A DNA stretch of 59,800 nt, from positions 1 to 59,800 of the forward strand of contig JANQEY010000318.1 of NCBI GenBank assembly GCA_028278125.1, in the 5' to 3' direction. Positions within the stretch are counted from its first letter, which is position 1, and every line of letters starts with the position of its first letter. Shown here one piece after another: positions 25,664 through 38,190 of this stretch. This DNA is from a bacterium (GTDB taxonomy: Bacteria; Electryoneota; Electryoneia; Electryoneales; Electryoneaceae). Both the position numbers and the translations under genes were made by a program. The notes beneath the pieces are model-generated. The model had not been told where the DNA came from. It saw only the letters and a program-made list of their open reading frames with translations, and did no database searches.

Positions 25664-26896
25664 TTGACACCCCTATTTACGCCACGCACCGAATCGTTAG
25701 TACAGTACATCCTATTTGGAATACTTGTAGTAGCTACTCCTTTTATTGTCGTCACTAAATACCTCCAGGGTGTAGTCCACATTGTTTCGCATTTAAGCTT
25801 TACAGTTTTTGGCCGTGAAATACCTTATGTACTCAGCCTTGTGATAATCGGTGCTATCGCAATAGTATTCTGGCAACTGAAAAGTCTTACACTACGTAAG
25901 ATCCTTGCACTCGGTTTTATAGTAATAGTCATCATGTTTGCGCACAAAGTGCAGGACCTCTACCTGGGAATGTCCTTTTTTGATTTGCAGCAGAACTGGC
26001 ACTACATCGCATATGGCGCTTATGTCTTTTTCTTCTTCAGGGCATTTAACGCGCGGAATATGCCGAAGAACAAGATGATTCTCATTTCATTTGTCAGCGC
26101 TATCGGGATGTCCACATTCGATGAGACTTTCCAGTTTTTTATGAGCCACAGGATTTTTGATCTCAGTGACATCGCTAAAGACGCTTTGGGAGCAGTTTTT
26201 GGATTAATCCTGGTACTCTATGTCGCTGAGAGTTACGGCACAATCGAAATAAATTTCAGGTCATTGGCAAAAAAGAATTTGATCGACTATTTCAAGGATC
26301 CACTAACCGCGCTAATGATTGTGTTTGTTTTTACCATGTCATATATAATAATGACCCCACTTCTGACCGATCATGAATACTGGCATCTTTGTCTCCTGAC
26401 CGGATTTCTTTGTTTTATAGTACTATTTTCTATTATTCATTTTTCCCAGTACCGTATTTTCAGGACAGTATTCATTTCATTTGTTGTATTACTCATTTTA
26501 TCGCTCGGCACGTCCTTCATAATCAATAAAGACAAGAACATTACTTATAATTCGCATAATCTTACTATATACAAAGGTATACCCGTTCCATATTATGACC
26601 TGATGATCTATCCAAACGGTGTGATGAGGTTAGTTGATAAGAAACACCATTTTCGTTCACAGGACAAAGTATTCTTCCTTGAGCAGGAACCGGATATTTT
26701 ACTGATAGGAAGTGGATCCCGAGGAGACGGTGGTAAAGGTTTTAAAATAGGCATAGGAACTCAGTTCGTATATAATCGCACCAATAATGAAGGTGTCCAG
26801 GTAATTATCCTTCCATCAAAGGAAGCTTGTGAGAAATTCAATGAGTTAAAAGAAGAGGGTAAAGAGGTATTATTTGTAATTCATAACTCTTGCTGA
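25664..26896 (+). CDS. VanZ-like membrane protein
   Basis: 410 residues starting at TTG (no ATG is available nearby in frame). Several hydrophobic helices fill residues 15-290. The VanZ-like signature lies at about 100-190: NWHYIAYGAYVFFFFRAF, MSTFDETFQFFMSHRIFDLSDIAKDALGA. The remaining ~120 C-terminal residues after the last helix are soluble and unassigned (IGSGSRGDGGKGFKIGIGTQFVYN). VanZ-family proteins have a loose link to teicoplanin resistance but no defined activity. A TPR gene follows after four bases. Confidence 0.75.
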   Translation: MTPLFTPRTESLVQYILFGILVVATPFIVVTKYLQGVVHIVSHLSFTVFGREIPYVLSLVIIGAIAIVFWQLKSLTLRKILALGFIVIVIMFAHKVQDLYLGMSFFDLQQNWHYIAYGAYVFFFFRAFNARNMPKNKMILISFVSAIGMSTFDETFQFFMSHRIFDLSDIAKDALGAVFGLILVLYVAESYGTIEINFRSLAKKNLIDYFKDPLTALMIVFVFTMSYIIMTPLLTDHEYWHLCLLTGFLCFIVLFSIIHFSQYRIFRTVFISFVVLLILSLGTSFIINKDKNITYNSHNLTIYKGIPVPYYDLMIYPNGVMRLVDKKHHFRSQDKVFFLEQEPDILLIGSGSRGDGGKGFKIGIGTQFVYNRTNNEGVQVIILPSKEACEKFNELKEEGKEVLFVIHNSC

Positions 26897-26900
26897 AAAT

Positions 26901-27935
26901 ATGAGTACTGCCAGGAAAAAGAAGAAAAAACAAGCTAAAGATCAAAAACCAAGTGTACCCAGGATTAAAATGAAATACGCGCCGCTTGGTTGGATTGTTC
27001 TTCTTGGTCCATTATCAATTGTAGTTTTTCTTATGATATTTGGTGATCGTATAGATTACCTTCAGGAACAATCTCTGCGTGGCGCTGAAAACGAAGCTGA
27101 AAAACACAACAGTATCGGTCGTGAACACATGATCGCAGGCAGATACCAGAATGCTTTCGGTAGTTTCGCAACCGCGCTGCAGATTAAACCGGATTACTCC
27201 GAAGCTCATATGAACATCAGCCGCCTGTATTACAAGATGAATAACCTCGATCAGGCCATTGAGTGGCAGAGAAAAGCAATAGCCCTCGATCCCCCGCAGA
27301 AAGACCTTGCTTACAACAACCTGGGACTTTTATATGCCCAAAAAGGTGATGAAGAAACCGCATTAAAAATGTTCAAACACGCGCTATCTGCTGGAACTAA
27401 ATCAGCTCAGGTTTATAAAAATATTGGAAATATTCACTTTTCCTGGAAAGAATTTGATAAAGCCTCTGTAGCTTACCAAAAGGCTGTTGATAATAAACCG
27501 ACTGTAAAAAGTATTTACGAGGATATGCTGAAGCAGATAACCGCAGATTATTATGAAAAAGATGATCTTGTCGAAGCTTATGAGGCTGCGATTGAACAAC
27601 TGGAAAAGGGAATATCCGACGAAGAGCTTGAACGATTTGATCATGAAATAATTGGAGAATATTTGATATATATTCCCAAACTGGCTATGGATTATAAGAA
27701 CCTTGCTGTTTCCCAAGATTTATCAGGTCAAACTGAAGCAGCCCTGGCGAATATCAAAAGGGCTATTGAGATCGCACCCAGGCAACCGGATCTTCATTTT
27801 ACCAGGGCAACAATCCTTGAACGTTCCGGGGATATTGATGGAGCAAGGGTTTCGTACGAACAAACAGTCAAGTTAAAACCGAACTTTCAATCCGCCCAGG
27901 CACGTCTTGAACGATTGAATACCAGAGATAATTAG
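26901..27935 (+). CDS. membrane-anchored TPR protein
   Basis: 344 residues. A basic N-terminus (ARKKKKKQAKDQK) and one TM helix (about 32-50, LGWIVLLGPLSIVVFLMIF) precede tetratricopeptide repeats: AEKHNSIGREHMIAGRYQNAFGSFATALQIKP, AHMNISRLYYKMNNLDQAIEWQRKAI, AYNNLGLLYAQKGDEETALKMFKHAL, VYKNIGNIHFSWKEFDKASVAYQKAV, and two more near the C-terminus. The TPR part probably serves as a protein-binding scaffold facing the periplasm. It is co-transcribed with the VanZ-like gene (4-base gap). Confidence 0.82.
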   Translation: MSTARKKKKKQAKDQKPSVPRIKMKYAPLGWIVLLGPLSIVVFLMIFGDRIDYLQEQSLRGAENEAEKHNSIGREHMIAGRYQNAFGSFATALQIKPDYSEAHMNISRLYYKMNNLDQAIEWQRKAIALDPPQKDLAYNNLGLLYAQKGDEETALKMFKHALSAGTKSAQVYKNIGNIHFSWKEFDKASVAYQKAVDNKPTVKSIYEDMLKQITADYYEKDDLVEAYEAAIEQLEKGISDEELERFDHEIIGEYLIYIPKLAMDYKNLAVSQDLSGQTEAALANIKRAIEIAPRQPDLHFTRATILERSGDIDGARVSYEQTVKLKPNFQSAQARLERLNTRDN

Positions 27936-27975
27936 GTAGAAATAGTAGTAATAATTCCCCTTCAAAATTTTGAAA

Positions 27976-28677
27976 TCAGTTAAATAATGTTGCCACAATA
28001 TTTACCTGCTCTTCGAGTGATAATTTTTCATTATTCAAAATCACATCAAAATGACCGGTTTCTTTAATGTCCTTTTCAAGATATTTTTTCACAAATCCTT
28101 CTCTCTCGATATCAAGCTGCTTCAGCTGTTCCAGTTGCAGATCATCCTGATGAGATGAATATTGCTCCAGGTTTTTTAATCTCCATTCTATGGGGGCTAC
28201 CAGTCTCACGTGGCGCCCGCCGTCAAGATTTTGTGTAATGACAGCACCTCCTCGCCCTACAATTATACAGTGTCCCTTGGATGCCAACGCGATTATTGTT
28301 TTGGCCATGCTCCTGAAGGCTTTCATCTCGGATGCGAGGCCACCAAATAGTGAAACCATCCAATCCTCGATTTCGCCCCTGGTTCGTTCTGTTAAACTAT
28401 GCACCAGGTATTCTGTAATTTCTTTTTTCTCGCTAATTACATTTAACAGTTCCCTGTCATAAATAGTAATAGCTTGATTACCAAAGGGTTTTTTTAACTT
28501 TTCAGCGAGTGATTCAGCAAGCGAGAAAGCATCACATCCGTATTGACGGGATATTGTAACAAATGGTTGAATCGCATCTCCCGGTTTTTCCTCCAGGTCT
28601 GACGCCTGCCGACGCCATATCTCTAATTGAGTTCTTATCCGCGCTTCAACCGCGGGTGGTAAAGATAAAACAGCCAT
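27976..28677 (-). CDS. cytidylate kinase-like (AAA/Cytidylate_kin2) protein
   Basis: 233 residues from the ATG at 28677, which follows AAGGAGG; the frame opens six codons earlier. FVTISRQYGCDAFSLAESLAEKL sits where cytidylate-kinase-2 proteins have the SREYGSGG P-loop; here GSGG is replaced by GCDA. Other family features are IYDRELLNVISE and CIIVGRGGAVITQ followed by HVRLVAPIEWRLKNLEQY. Kinase activity is therefore uncertain and its substrate unknown. It converges on the TPR gene. Confidence 0.75.
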   Translation of the reverse strand: MAVLSLPPAVEARIRTQLEIWRRQASDLEEKPGDAIQPFVTISRQYGCDAFSLAESLAEKLKKPFGNQAITIYDRELLNVISEKKEITEYLVHSLTERTRGEIEDWMVSLFGGLASEMKAFRSMAKTIIALASKGHCIIVGRGGAVITQNLDGGRHVRLVAPIEWRLKNLEQYSSHQDDLQLEQLKQLDIEREGFVKKYLEKDIKETGHFDVILNNEKLSLEEQVNIVATLFN

Positions 28678-28889
28678 TATCCAGCCTCCTTTCACAAGTA
28701 GAGAGAAGTTGACCGTTAATCAAGAATTAATATCTTATCGCTATAGCAGTGCTGTAACAATTTTACCAGGCAGATCGTACGGTAAGCAGAACTATTGTCC
28801 TGAATAAACAGCAGATTCAAATGAGGTTCGTCTATACTATTAATAATATACGAATTTTATGGAACCTTCGAAATTTTATATTGGAATTT

Positions 28890-28925
28890 TTAGAAAAAAT
28901 AAACGCCGGAAAAAACTCCGGCGTT
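28890..28925 (-). terminator. terminator of the ATP synthase operon
   Basis: On the minus strand AACGCCGGA (28925-28917) pairs with TCCGGCGTT (28910-28902) over a 6-base loop, followed by ATTTTTTCTA. It begins 33 bases after the atpC stop. The remaining gap to 28677 shows no gene I can support; it includes the leader of the kinase-like gene. Confidence 0.88.
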
Positions 28926-28957
28926 CATATGAATAATTAACTGCTTAATTATCAGTA

Positions 28958-29362
28958 TTATCTTGCAGCGATTCTCATCCTGTTTTCAGCTCTTTTTACT
29001 GATGCGCGGGCACGTTCAAGGTCAATTTCCTTGTCCTTTTTACGTTCCTCGATGAGTTTCAGTGCTCTTTCCCGTGAACTCTTGGCGCGTTCAACATCAA
29101 TATCACCGGCAAGTTCGACGGTTTCCGCAAGGATCAAATATTTACCAGCCTGGACATCAGCCAATCCACCGGAGGTGGCATAGACCATTTCCTTACCCTC
29201 GGAACGGACATCTATTTCACCCACATCAAGAGGCGTAATAAATGGAGTATGTCCGGCAAGAACACCAAATGATCCTTTTACACCAGGCGCGCGGACATGT
29301 TCCACGTCGCCTTCGAAGATCAATCCTTCAGGTGTTACTATTTCAAGTTTAAACGTCGGCAT
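28958..29362 (-). CDS. atpC: F1 ATP synthase epsilon subunit
   Basis: 134 residues. The beta-sandwich N-terminal domain has FKLEIVTPEGLIFEGDVEHVRAPGVKGSFGVLAGHTPFITPLDVG, the family core. The C-terminal helical hairpin (about 88-134, SRERALKLIEERKKDKEIDLERA) is present, so it could adopt the inhibitory extended form. Last gene of the operon, 14 bases after atpD and 33 bases before the terminator. Confidence 0.95.
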   Translation of the reverse strand: MPTFKLEIVTPEGLIFEGDVEHVRAPGVKGSFGVLAGHTPFITPLDVGEIDVRSEGKEMVYATSGGLADVQAGKYLILAETVELAGDIDVERAKSSRERALKLIEERKKDKEIDLERARASVKRAENRMRIAAR

Positions 29363-29376
29363 GTTGCGTCCGTTAA

Positions 29377-31739
<2,363 letters not shown>

Positions 31740-31754
31740 AATATTCTTCAGCCG

Positions 31755-33299
<1,545 letters not shown>

Positions 33300-33306
33300 T
33301 CAACAA

Positions 33307-33840
33307 TCAGGCGCCGACCTTGCGCCGGATTTCATTAATCGAACGTTCCACACTGGCATCAATAATACGATTACCAAAACGAAGCCTAAATCCAGCGATC
33401 AGGGATTCATCAACTTCTCGAGTAAGATTGATTTCTCCCTTGAACTGTTCCTTCAGTAAACTGACAAATTCATCAGCTTCAGCATCGTTCAGTTCAATCG
33501 CCGTAGCAAGCCTGGCACGAATGATACCCTTTTCCTCGTCCTGTCTCTCTTTAAAAGCCGGGATAACATCATGGATCAATGTTTCACGCTTTTTGTCTAC
33601 GAGAAAACAGAGGAAATTCCTCACGAGATCATGGGCTTCCGCGAAAGCGTCTGATACAACTGCTTTTTTCTGTTCCGGAGAAGCATCGTATCCTACCCAC
33701 ATCCTTTTCAGTTGTGGAACGGTAGAAAGAGCTTCGCCGAACAATCCCAACTCATCGGCAATCCGATCAATCAGGTTTGCTTTTTTTGCAGCTGAATACA
33801 GCCCGTCCGCGTACCTTCTGCCCAGCCTGGGATCACTCAC
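33307..33840 (-). CDS. atpH: F1 ATP synthase delta subunit
   Basis: 177 residues, typical length. The N-terminal helical domain begins RLGRRYADGLYSAAKKANLIDRIADELG. The C-terminal part has ARLATAIELNDAEADEFVSLLKEQF and VDESLIAGFRLRFGNRIIDASVERSINEIRR, the family signature. It connects F1 to the peripheral stalk. The ATG overlaps the atpF stop by four bases. Confidence 0.95.
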   Translation of the reverse strand: MSDPRLGRRYADGLYSAAKKANLIDRIADELGLFGEALSTVPQLKRMWVGYDASPEQKKAVVSDAFAEAHDLVRNFLCFLVDKKRETLIHDVIPAFKERQDEEKGIIRARLATAIELNDAEADEFVSLLKEQFKGEINLTREVDESLIAGFRLRFGNRIIDASVERSINEIRRKVGA

Positions 33841-34412
33841 GACTCGTTCTCCAAGGTTTCAAGCCGTTTTTTGATAATCCTCATTTGATCATCGCGGGTG
33901 AAGCTTTCCTGGATAGCTTTTGTCGCGATGGAAGCAGCGATATCCGCGACTTCATTACGCAATTCGGAAGCTACCTTAGCTTTTTCGGCTTCAATTTCCG
34001 CGCGAGCGCGTTCGAGAATTTTCTCACCTTCGGTCCGCGCCTCTTCCTGTGCTTTCTCAATCCGCATCGAAGCTTCCTGATCAGCTTTGGCGAGACGTTC
34101 GCCGATTTCCGTTGTAGCGGTTTTCAGCTTCTCCTCGTATTCCTGGAGCTGCTTTGCCGCTTCTTCTCTGTCACGCTGAGCTTGATCAATTGCCGTGCGA
34201 ATCTTGTTTTCGCGTGCCTCAAGCCCGCGCAAGATTGGTCCCCAAGCGAATTTCCACAGGATGATAAGCAGTATGGTGAACGTTAAAAGTGTCCAAAGCA
34301 TACTACCCGGGGCGATACTAAGAATTGCTCCTAATCCACCCTCTCCTGCTGCAAAAGCCGCCGCCGGCAAAAAACCAAGAGCCAGTGCGACGAGGTGTTT
34401 TTTCTCCCTCAT
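33837..34412 (-). CDS. atpF: Fo ATP synthase subunit b with signal-peptide-like N-terminus
   Basis: 191 residues from the ATG at 34412, preceded by GGGAGAAG; the open frame extends to 34451 inside atpE. After MREKKHLVALALGFLPAAAFA, a signal-peptide-like segment, comes the usual b-subunit TM helix (PGSMLWTLLTFTILLIILWKFAW). A long charged helix follows (GLEARENKIRTAIDQAQRDREEAAKQLQEYEEKL). If the leader is cleaved, the mature N-terminus faces the periplasm, the normal b topology. Overlaps atpH by four bases. Confidence 0.95.
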   Translation of the reverse strand: MREKKHLVALALGFLPAAAFAAGEGGLGAILSIAPGSMLWTLLTFTILLIILWKFAWGPILRGLEARENKIRTAIDQAQRDREEAAKQLQEYEEKLKTATTEIGERLAKADQEASMRIEKAQEEARTEGEKILERARAEIEAEKAKVASELRNEVADIAASIATKAIQESFTRDDQMRIIKKRLETLENES

Positions 34413-34434
34413 CACAACTCTTCTCCCAAGGCGG

Positions 34435-34701
<267 letters not shown>

Positions 34702-34772
34702 TTACTATAAAATGTCAATCAACTACTTAACTGACTATTATATGCCAAACCGGTTAAAGATCCACCGGTTAA

Positions 34773-35924
34773 TTAATGTCCGTGAATTGTACCGCCTACA
34801 AAAATGCTCGCCAGCATCACAAAGATGTAACTCTGAAGGAACGCGACAAATAATTCCAGCATACTGATCGCCACCGCACCGGGAACACTGGCAAACGCTA
34901 CAAACGGGCTGAGAATAAGCGCCAGGAATACACCTATAACGGTATGACCGGCCAGCATGTTAGCGAAGAGACGAATGCACAACGCAAAATGCTTTACAAA
35001 CAGTCCGAAAATTTCAATCGGGAATAATAAGGGTATGACGAATACAGGCACACCATGCGGAATGAATGTTCCGAAAAACTTCAATCCATGATACCTGAAG
35101 CCAGCGTAAAACAGTGCCAGCAACATTGCTACCGCCATTCCACCGGTCATGTTGATATTTCCAAATGCCGCTGTTCCCCAGGGTACCATTCCCATCAGGT
35201 TTGAGAATAGGATCAGGAAAAACGCTGTCAGGTAAAGCGGAAGCCATTTCCTGCCATGCTTCTCACCCATATTGGGGTAAACAACTTCATCCCTGATAAA
35301 GACTACAAGAACTTCGAGGAAGTTTCCAAATCCGTGGGGAACTTCACCCTTCTTAGTTCTTGCCATTCCGGGGATGATCAGGATAATGACCAGGATGGCA
35401 GCTACTACCAGCCCGATCATATGTTTTGTAACAGGTATATAATACCCGGTAACATGATGACGATCATCATGCTTCTCTTTAACAAAAGCCGGGTATTTTA
35501 AAGCAAAATCTTCGGAAACTTTTATCTTGGGAAGATCAACCACACCCCACGGCAGGTCGTACTTCTCAGCATCAACGAGGTGATGCGCCAGGATAGCCAT
35601 TACCCCACCGCCATCATCCTTACCATGCCCATGATCATCGTGATGTACTGCCGTAGCGGTTGTATGCCCTGTACCATGACCTGATTCATTAGTACCATGC
35701 GAGGAAGGCTTATTTTCATTTCCGTGTATTTCTCCCGAATGCACAGCCGCTGATTCAGTTGAATGGGATTTTTCAGTGTGGTGGGTAGAAGCTTGATGAT
35801 CCTCAGTGCCCGCTCCTGCCAAAGCCAGATTTTCATCGGCAAAAACTATCCCGGTCATCAGACCGAACGATACCACTAATATAAGTAACAGGTATAATCT
35901 CAAGATACCATGCAACCGGTTCAT
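34773..35924 (-). CDS. atpB: Fo ATP synthase subunit a with His-rich secreted N-terminal extension
   Basis: 383 residues, about 110 longer than the Escherichia coli protein. Residues 1-29 form a signal peptide (LYLLLILVVSFGLMTGIVFA). Residues 30-98 are low-complexity and polar with 13 His (HTEKSHSTESA, HHDDHGHGKDD). The conserved region then begins (MAILAHHLVDAEKYDLPWG). The half-channel helix carries the essential Arg in HFALCIRLFANMLAGH. C-terminal helices end SYIFVMLASIFVGGTIHGH. The stator subunit forms the proton path with the c ring. Overlaps the atpI-like gene by four bases. Confidence 0.96.
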   Translation of the reverse strand: MNRLHGILRLYLLLILVVSFGLMTGIVFADENLALAGAGTEDHQASTHHTEKSHSTESAAVHSGEIHGNENKPSSHGTNESGHGTGHTTATAVHHDDHGHGKDDGGGVMAILAHHLVDAEKYDLPWGVVDLPKIKVSEDFALKYPAFVKEKHDDRHHVTGYYIPVTKHMIGLVVAAILVIILIIPGMARTKKGEVPHGFGNFLEVLVVFIRDEVVYPNMGEKHGRKWLPLYLTAFFLILFSNLMGMVPWGTAAFGNINMTGGMAVAMLLALFYAGFRYHGLKFFGTFIPHGVPVFVIPLLFPIEIFGLFVKHFALCIRLFANMLAGHTVIGVFLALILSPFVAFASVPGAVAISMLELFVAFLQSYIFVMLASIFVGGTIHGH

Positions 35925-36220
35925 TTACTTCCTCGATTTGACTTCTTTAGAGCAACAAACAGGGTTAAAAACAGCGCACCCAGATAAGCACTTACCGAAC
36001 CGATTGCCGACCCAGTGGCCGGCCATCCAATCAACTTCCAAGATATCAATAACGTAGCAGCTCCAAGCACCATCTTTACAGCAAATGAAAGCATCAAACG
36101 GCTGGATAACTGGCTGAAATCGTTATCACTGAATGCCGGCCAGATAATTGATAATCCAGCACCGCCGATAATGGCAGCTGCTGCTATAAAAAACAATAAT
36201 TGTAAAAGCGTCACCGGCAT
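35921..36220 (-). CDS. AtpI-like small membrane protein of the ATP synthase operon
   Basis: 99 residues from the ATG at 36220 (AGGTG precedes it; a GTG six codons upstream is possible). Four hydrophobic segments: LLQLLFFIAAAAIIGGAGLSII, LMLSFAVKMVLGAATLLISW, and a C-terminal pair ending FVALKKSNRG. Position directly before atpB with a four-base overlap, plus size, fits the AtpI/ATP synthase I assembly-factor group. Sequence similarity alone is weak. Confidence 0.65.
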   Translation of the reverse strand: MPVTLLQLLFFIAAAAIIGGAGLSIIWPAFSDNDFSQLSSRLMLSFAVKMVLGAATLLISWKLIGWPATGSAIGSVSAYLGALFLTLFVALKKSNRGSK

Positions 36221-36421
36221 TCCAACACACCTATTCACAAATCATGCATTTTGAAATTTACAAATATTTATTAAGTCTTCACTTCCGCACGATCTTGTGA
36301 ATAAAGTTTAAAAGATGATCGGCAAAGATACATCAGCGGGAAGCCAATTACAACCCCAAGTCTCGTGTGTCTCTTGTGAGATTTTTCCCTAACATTTGCA
36401 GTTTTTAAATCGACCATTGGA

Positions 36422-36709
36422 TTATTCGGAAAAATCGGGCGGGCTCTCTTCCTGCTCTTTTTTATCGGAAAACTGCTTCACTTTTAAAATAACCCAGTAA
36501 GTGCCAAAGCCGGCACCCCATAAAGACCCAATTATAATAAATATCGGGGTAGTTCCAAGAAAAGAATCCAGCCATCTACCTCCAAAGACACCGGCAAGTA
36601 CTGTCAGTGCAAGGGTAAGTGCAGTTTGAAGAGCAAGATCCAGCCAACCCCCGTAAGCTGTTCCCTTCTCTCCAGAACCTTTTAAACTGGGAGGTCTGGA
36701 TATTTTCAA
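36422..36709 (-). CDS. atpZ: AtpZ/AtpI-family putative FoF1-associated protein
   Basis: 95 residues with two TM helices: LQTALTLALTVLAGVFGGRWLD and TPIFIIIGSLWGAGFGTYWVIL. The GGRWLDSFLGTTPIFIIIGSLWGAGFG pattern is typical of the AtpZ family (Mg2+/Ca2+ handling or c-ring assembly has been proposed for relatives). Its start is one base after the bactofilin stop and it precedes the atp operon by about 200 bases without a clear terminator between. Confidence 0.75.
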   Translation of the reverse strand: MKISRPPSLKGSGEKGTAYGGWLDLALQTALTLALTVLAGVFGGRWLDSFLGTTPIFIIIGSLWGAGFGTYWVILKVKQFSDKKEQEESPPDFSE

Positions 36710-36710
36710 A

Positions 36711-37199
36711 TTATCCTGCCTGGGATTTGGAAGAGACTACTTCTTCATCAAGTGGCACACCGTCATCATCATACAGGGTTACGCCCTTATTGATAGTTTC
36801 CGGGATAATATCTCCCCGGGCTTCCTGCATCCTCTGGCGCAACTGTTTAACAGCATCAGGCCCCATACTGCTACGACCATTAAATACCGCACCTTCACTG
36901 ACAATCAAACTTCCAGTTGCCAGGTCACCTTCCAGGACTGCAGTTCCCTCCAGCACCAGCCCACTTTTTGCAGCTATCGCTCCAACTAGTTTGCCACCAA
37001 CCACAACCTGGTCTGCTTCAACCTCACCCGTGACAATCCCCTTTTGCCCGATAGTGATTGTTCCTTCGCTGACCAGTATCCCTTCAAATGTCCCATCAAT
37101 TCTTGCAGAACCCTTAAGAAATAACCTTCCGGAAAATTTGGCATCAGCACCGACAATTGATGACATAACCGTTGTATCACTTTCATTCATACGCTTCAT
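36711..37199 (-). CDS. bactofilin
   Basis: 162 residues. A right-handed beta-helix core (about 15-125) is built from short repeats such as GRLFLKGSARIDGTFEGILVSEGTITIGQKGIVTGEV and VVGGKLVGAIAAKSGLVLEGTAVLEGDLATGSLIVSEGAVFNGRSSMG. The tails are short and disordered. Bactofilins polymerise without nucleotide and position wall enzymes. The M23 peptidase gene directly upstream is the classic partner. AGGAGGAATAGG gives a strong ribosome site. Confidence 0.93.
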   Translation of the reverse strand: MKRMNESDTTVMSSIVGADAKFSGRLFLKGSARIDGTFEGILVSEGTITIGQKGIVTGEVEADQVVVGGKLVGAIAAKSGLVLEGTAVLEGDLATGSLIVSEGAVFNGRSSMGPDAVKQLRQRMQEARGDIIPETINKGVTLYDDDGVPLDEEVVSSKSQAG

Positions 37200-37238
37200 C
37201 CTATTCCTCCTCTACCTCGCACTTTCCGCACTTGCAGG

Positions 37239-38120
37239 TCAGCCTGGTGAGTCCACAACCTGTTTCTTCTCATCGAGCAGGAGTAGCGGATCTATCGCCT
37301 GTCCCTGTGCCCAGATTTCAAAATGCAGATGTGGGGCGGTACTGATACCAGAGTTTCCGGACAGTGAGATCACTGATCCTGAATTAACTTTCTGATGTGG
37401 ATGTACTAAAATTATTTCATTATGACCATAAACACTGAATGCGGTACCGCCATGGTCAATAATAATCCTGTGTCCAAGCCGTGGTGTCCAGTCAGCGACA
37501 ATCACCGTCCCTGCTGCTGTAGCCCTTACGGGTGTTCCACGTGGCGCTGCTATATCTACTCCCATATGGCTATGGCTCGGATCTATGGTTCCCTTCTCAA
37601 ATCCCCGTGTGATGAAACCTTCAACCGGCCATCTTTTAGGAATATCGTATAAATTATTCTCCAAATTCAACAATACATCTGGAAAATCGGATGAATCAGC
37701 TATACTTAACGTATTTTCATATACCGGCAGCCAGCTCTGGTCGCTTTCGACCATTGGGGGAACATCATCTTTTGCAGCCTCATTTGCTTCAAGAATTCGC
37801 CCGAGGTCGGTACCCTCGGTCAAGCTCCGCTGTACCTGTCTGCCAAACCGTTGTAATTCACCCAGATCTTCCTGTAACAATTGGATACGTGCTACTTCAG
37901 CCCTCAACCGCTGGTTCTCTTGCTTAAGACGAATTCCCTCCAATGCTCTACGCAGCAATCCTGCGTAAAATATTCCGCCGATGATGAGAACAACTACGAC
38001 AGAAACCAGTAAAAAAGTCAGAAACCTGAACCGAGGAGCGCTCAAGGAAATCTCTTTCGGCCGATCATCACGTGGTCGATACCAGAGAAAAAGGTGTTTT
38101 TGTCTATCTGTGGAAACCAT
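37239..38120 (-). CDS. M23 (LytM-type) peptidoglycan endopeptidase, membrane-anchored
   Basis: 293 residues. A cytoplasmic basic N-terminus precedes a TM helix (33-55). A coiled coil follows (RLKQENQRLRAEVARIQLLQEDLGEL), then an M23 domain (about 165-285). Zinc ligands His185 and Asp189 (HSHMGVDIAAP) and His266 (HLHFE), plus catalytic His233 and His264, are present, so the enzyme looks active. It probably cuts peptide cross-links in the periplasm and is positioned by the bactofilin encoded 39 bases downstream. Confidence 0.93.
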   Translation of the reverse strand: MVSTDRQKHLFLWYRPRDDRPKEISLSAPRFRFLTFLLVSVVVVLIIGGIFYAGLLRRALEGIRLKQENQRLRAEVARIQLLQEDLGELQRFGRQVQRSLTEGTDLGRILEANEAAKDDVPPMVESDQSWLPVYENTLSIADSSDFPDVLLNLENNLYDIPKRWPVEGFITRGFEKGTIDPSHSHMGVDIAAPRGTPVRATAAGTVIVADWTPRLGHRIIIDHGGTAFSVYGHNEIILVHPHQKVNSGSVISLSGNSGISTAPHLHFEIWAQGQAIDPLLLLDEKKQVVDSPG

Positions 38121-38190
38121 CGGGTATCCTGTTTATCAACTTGATCTTGAATATAATCAAGATTGCAGTCATTACAAATAACGCTATTTT

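Noticed and set aside
36619..37395. Long plus-strand open frame (258 codons) antisense to atpZ, bactofilin and the M23 gene
   Set aside because: It lies opposite clear genes, has no ribosome site and is Ser/Thr/Pro-rich as expected for a reverse frame of those genes.
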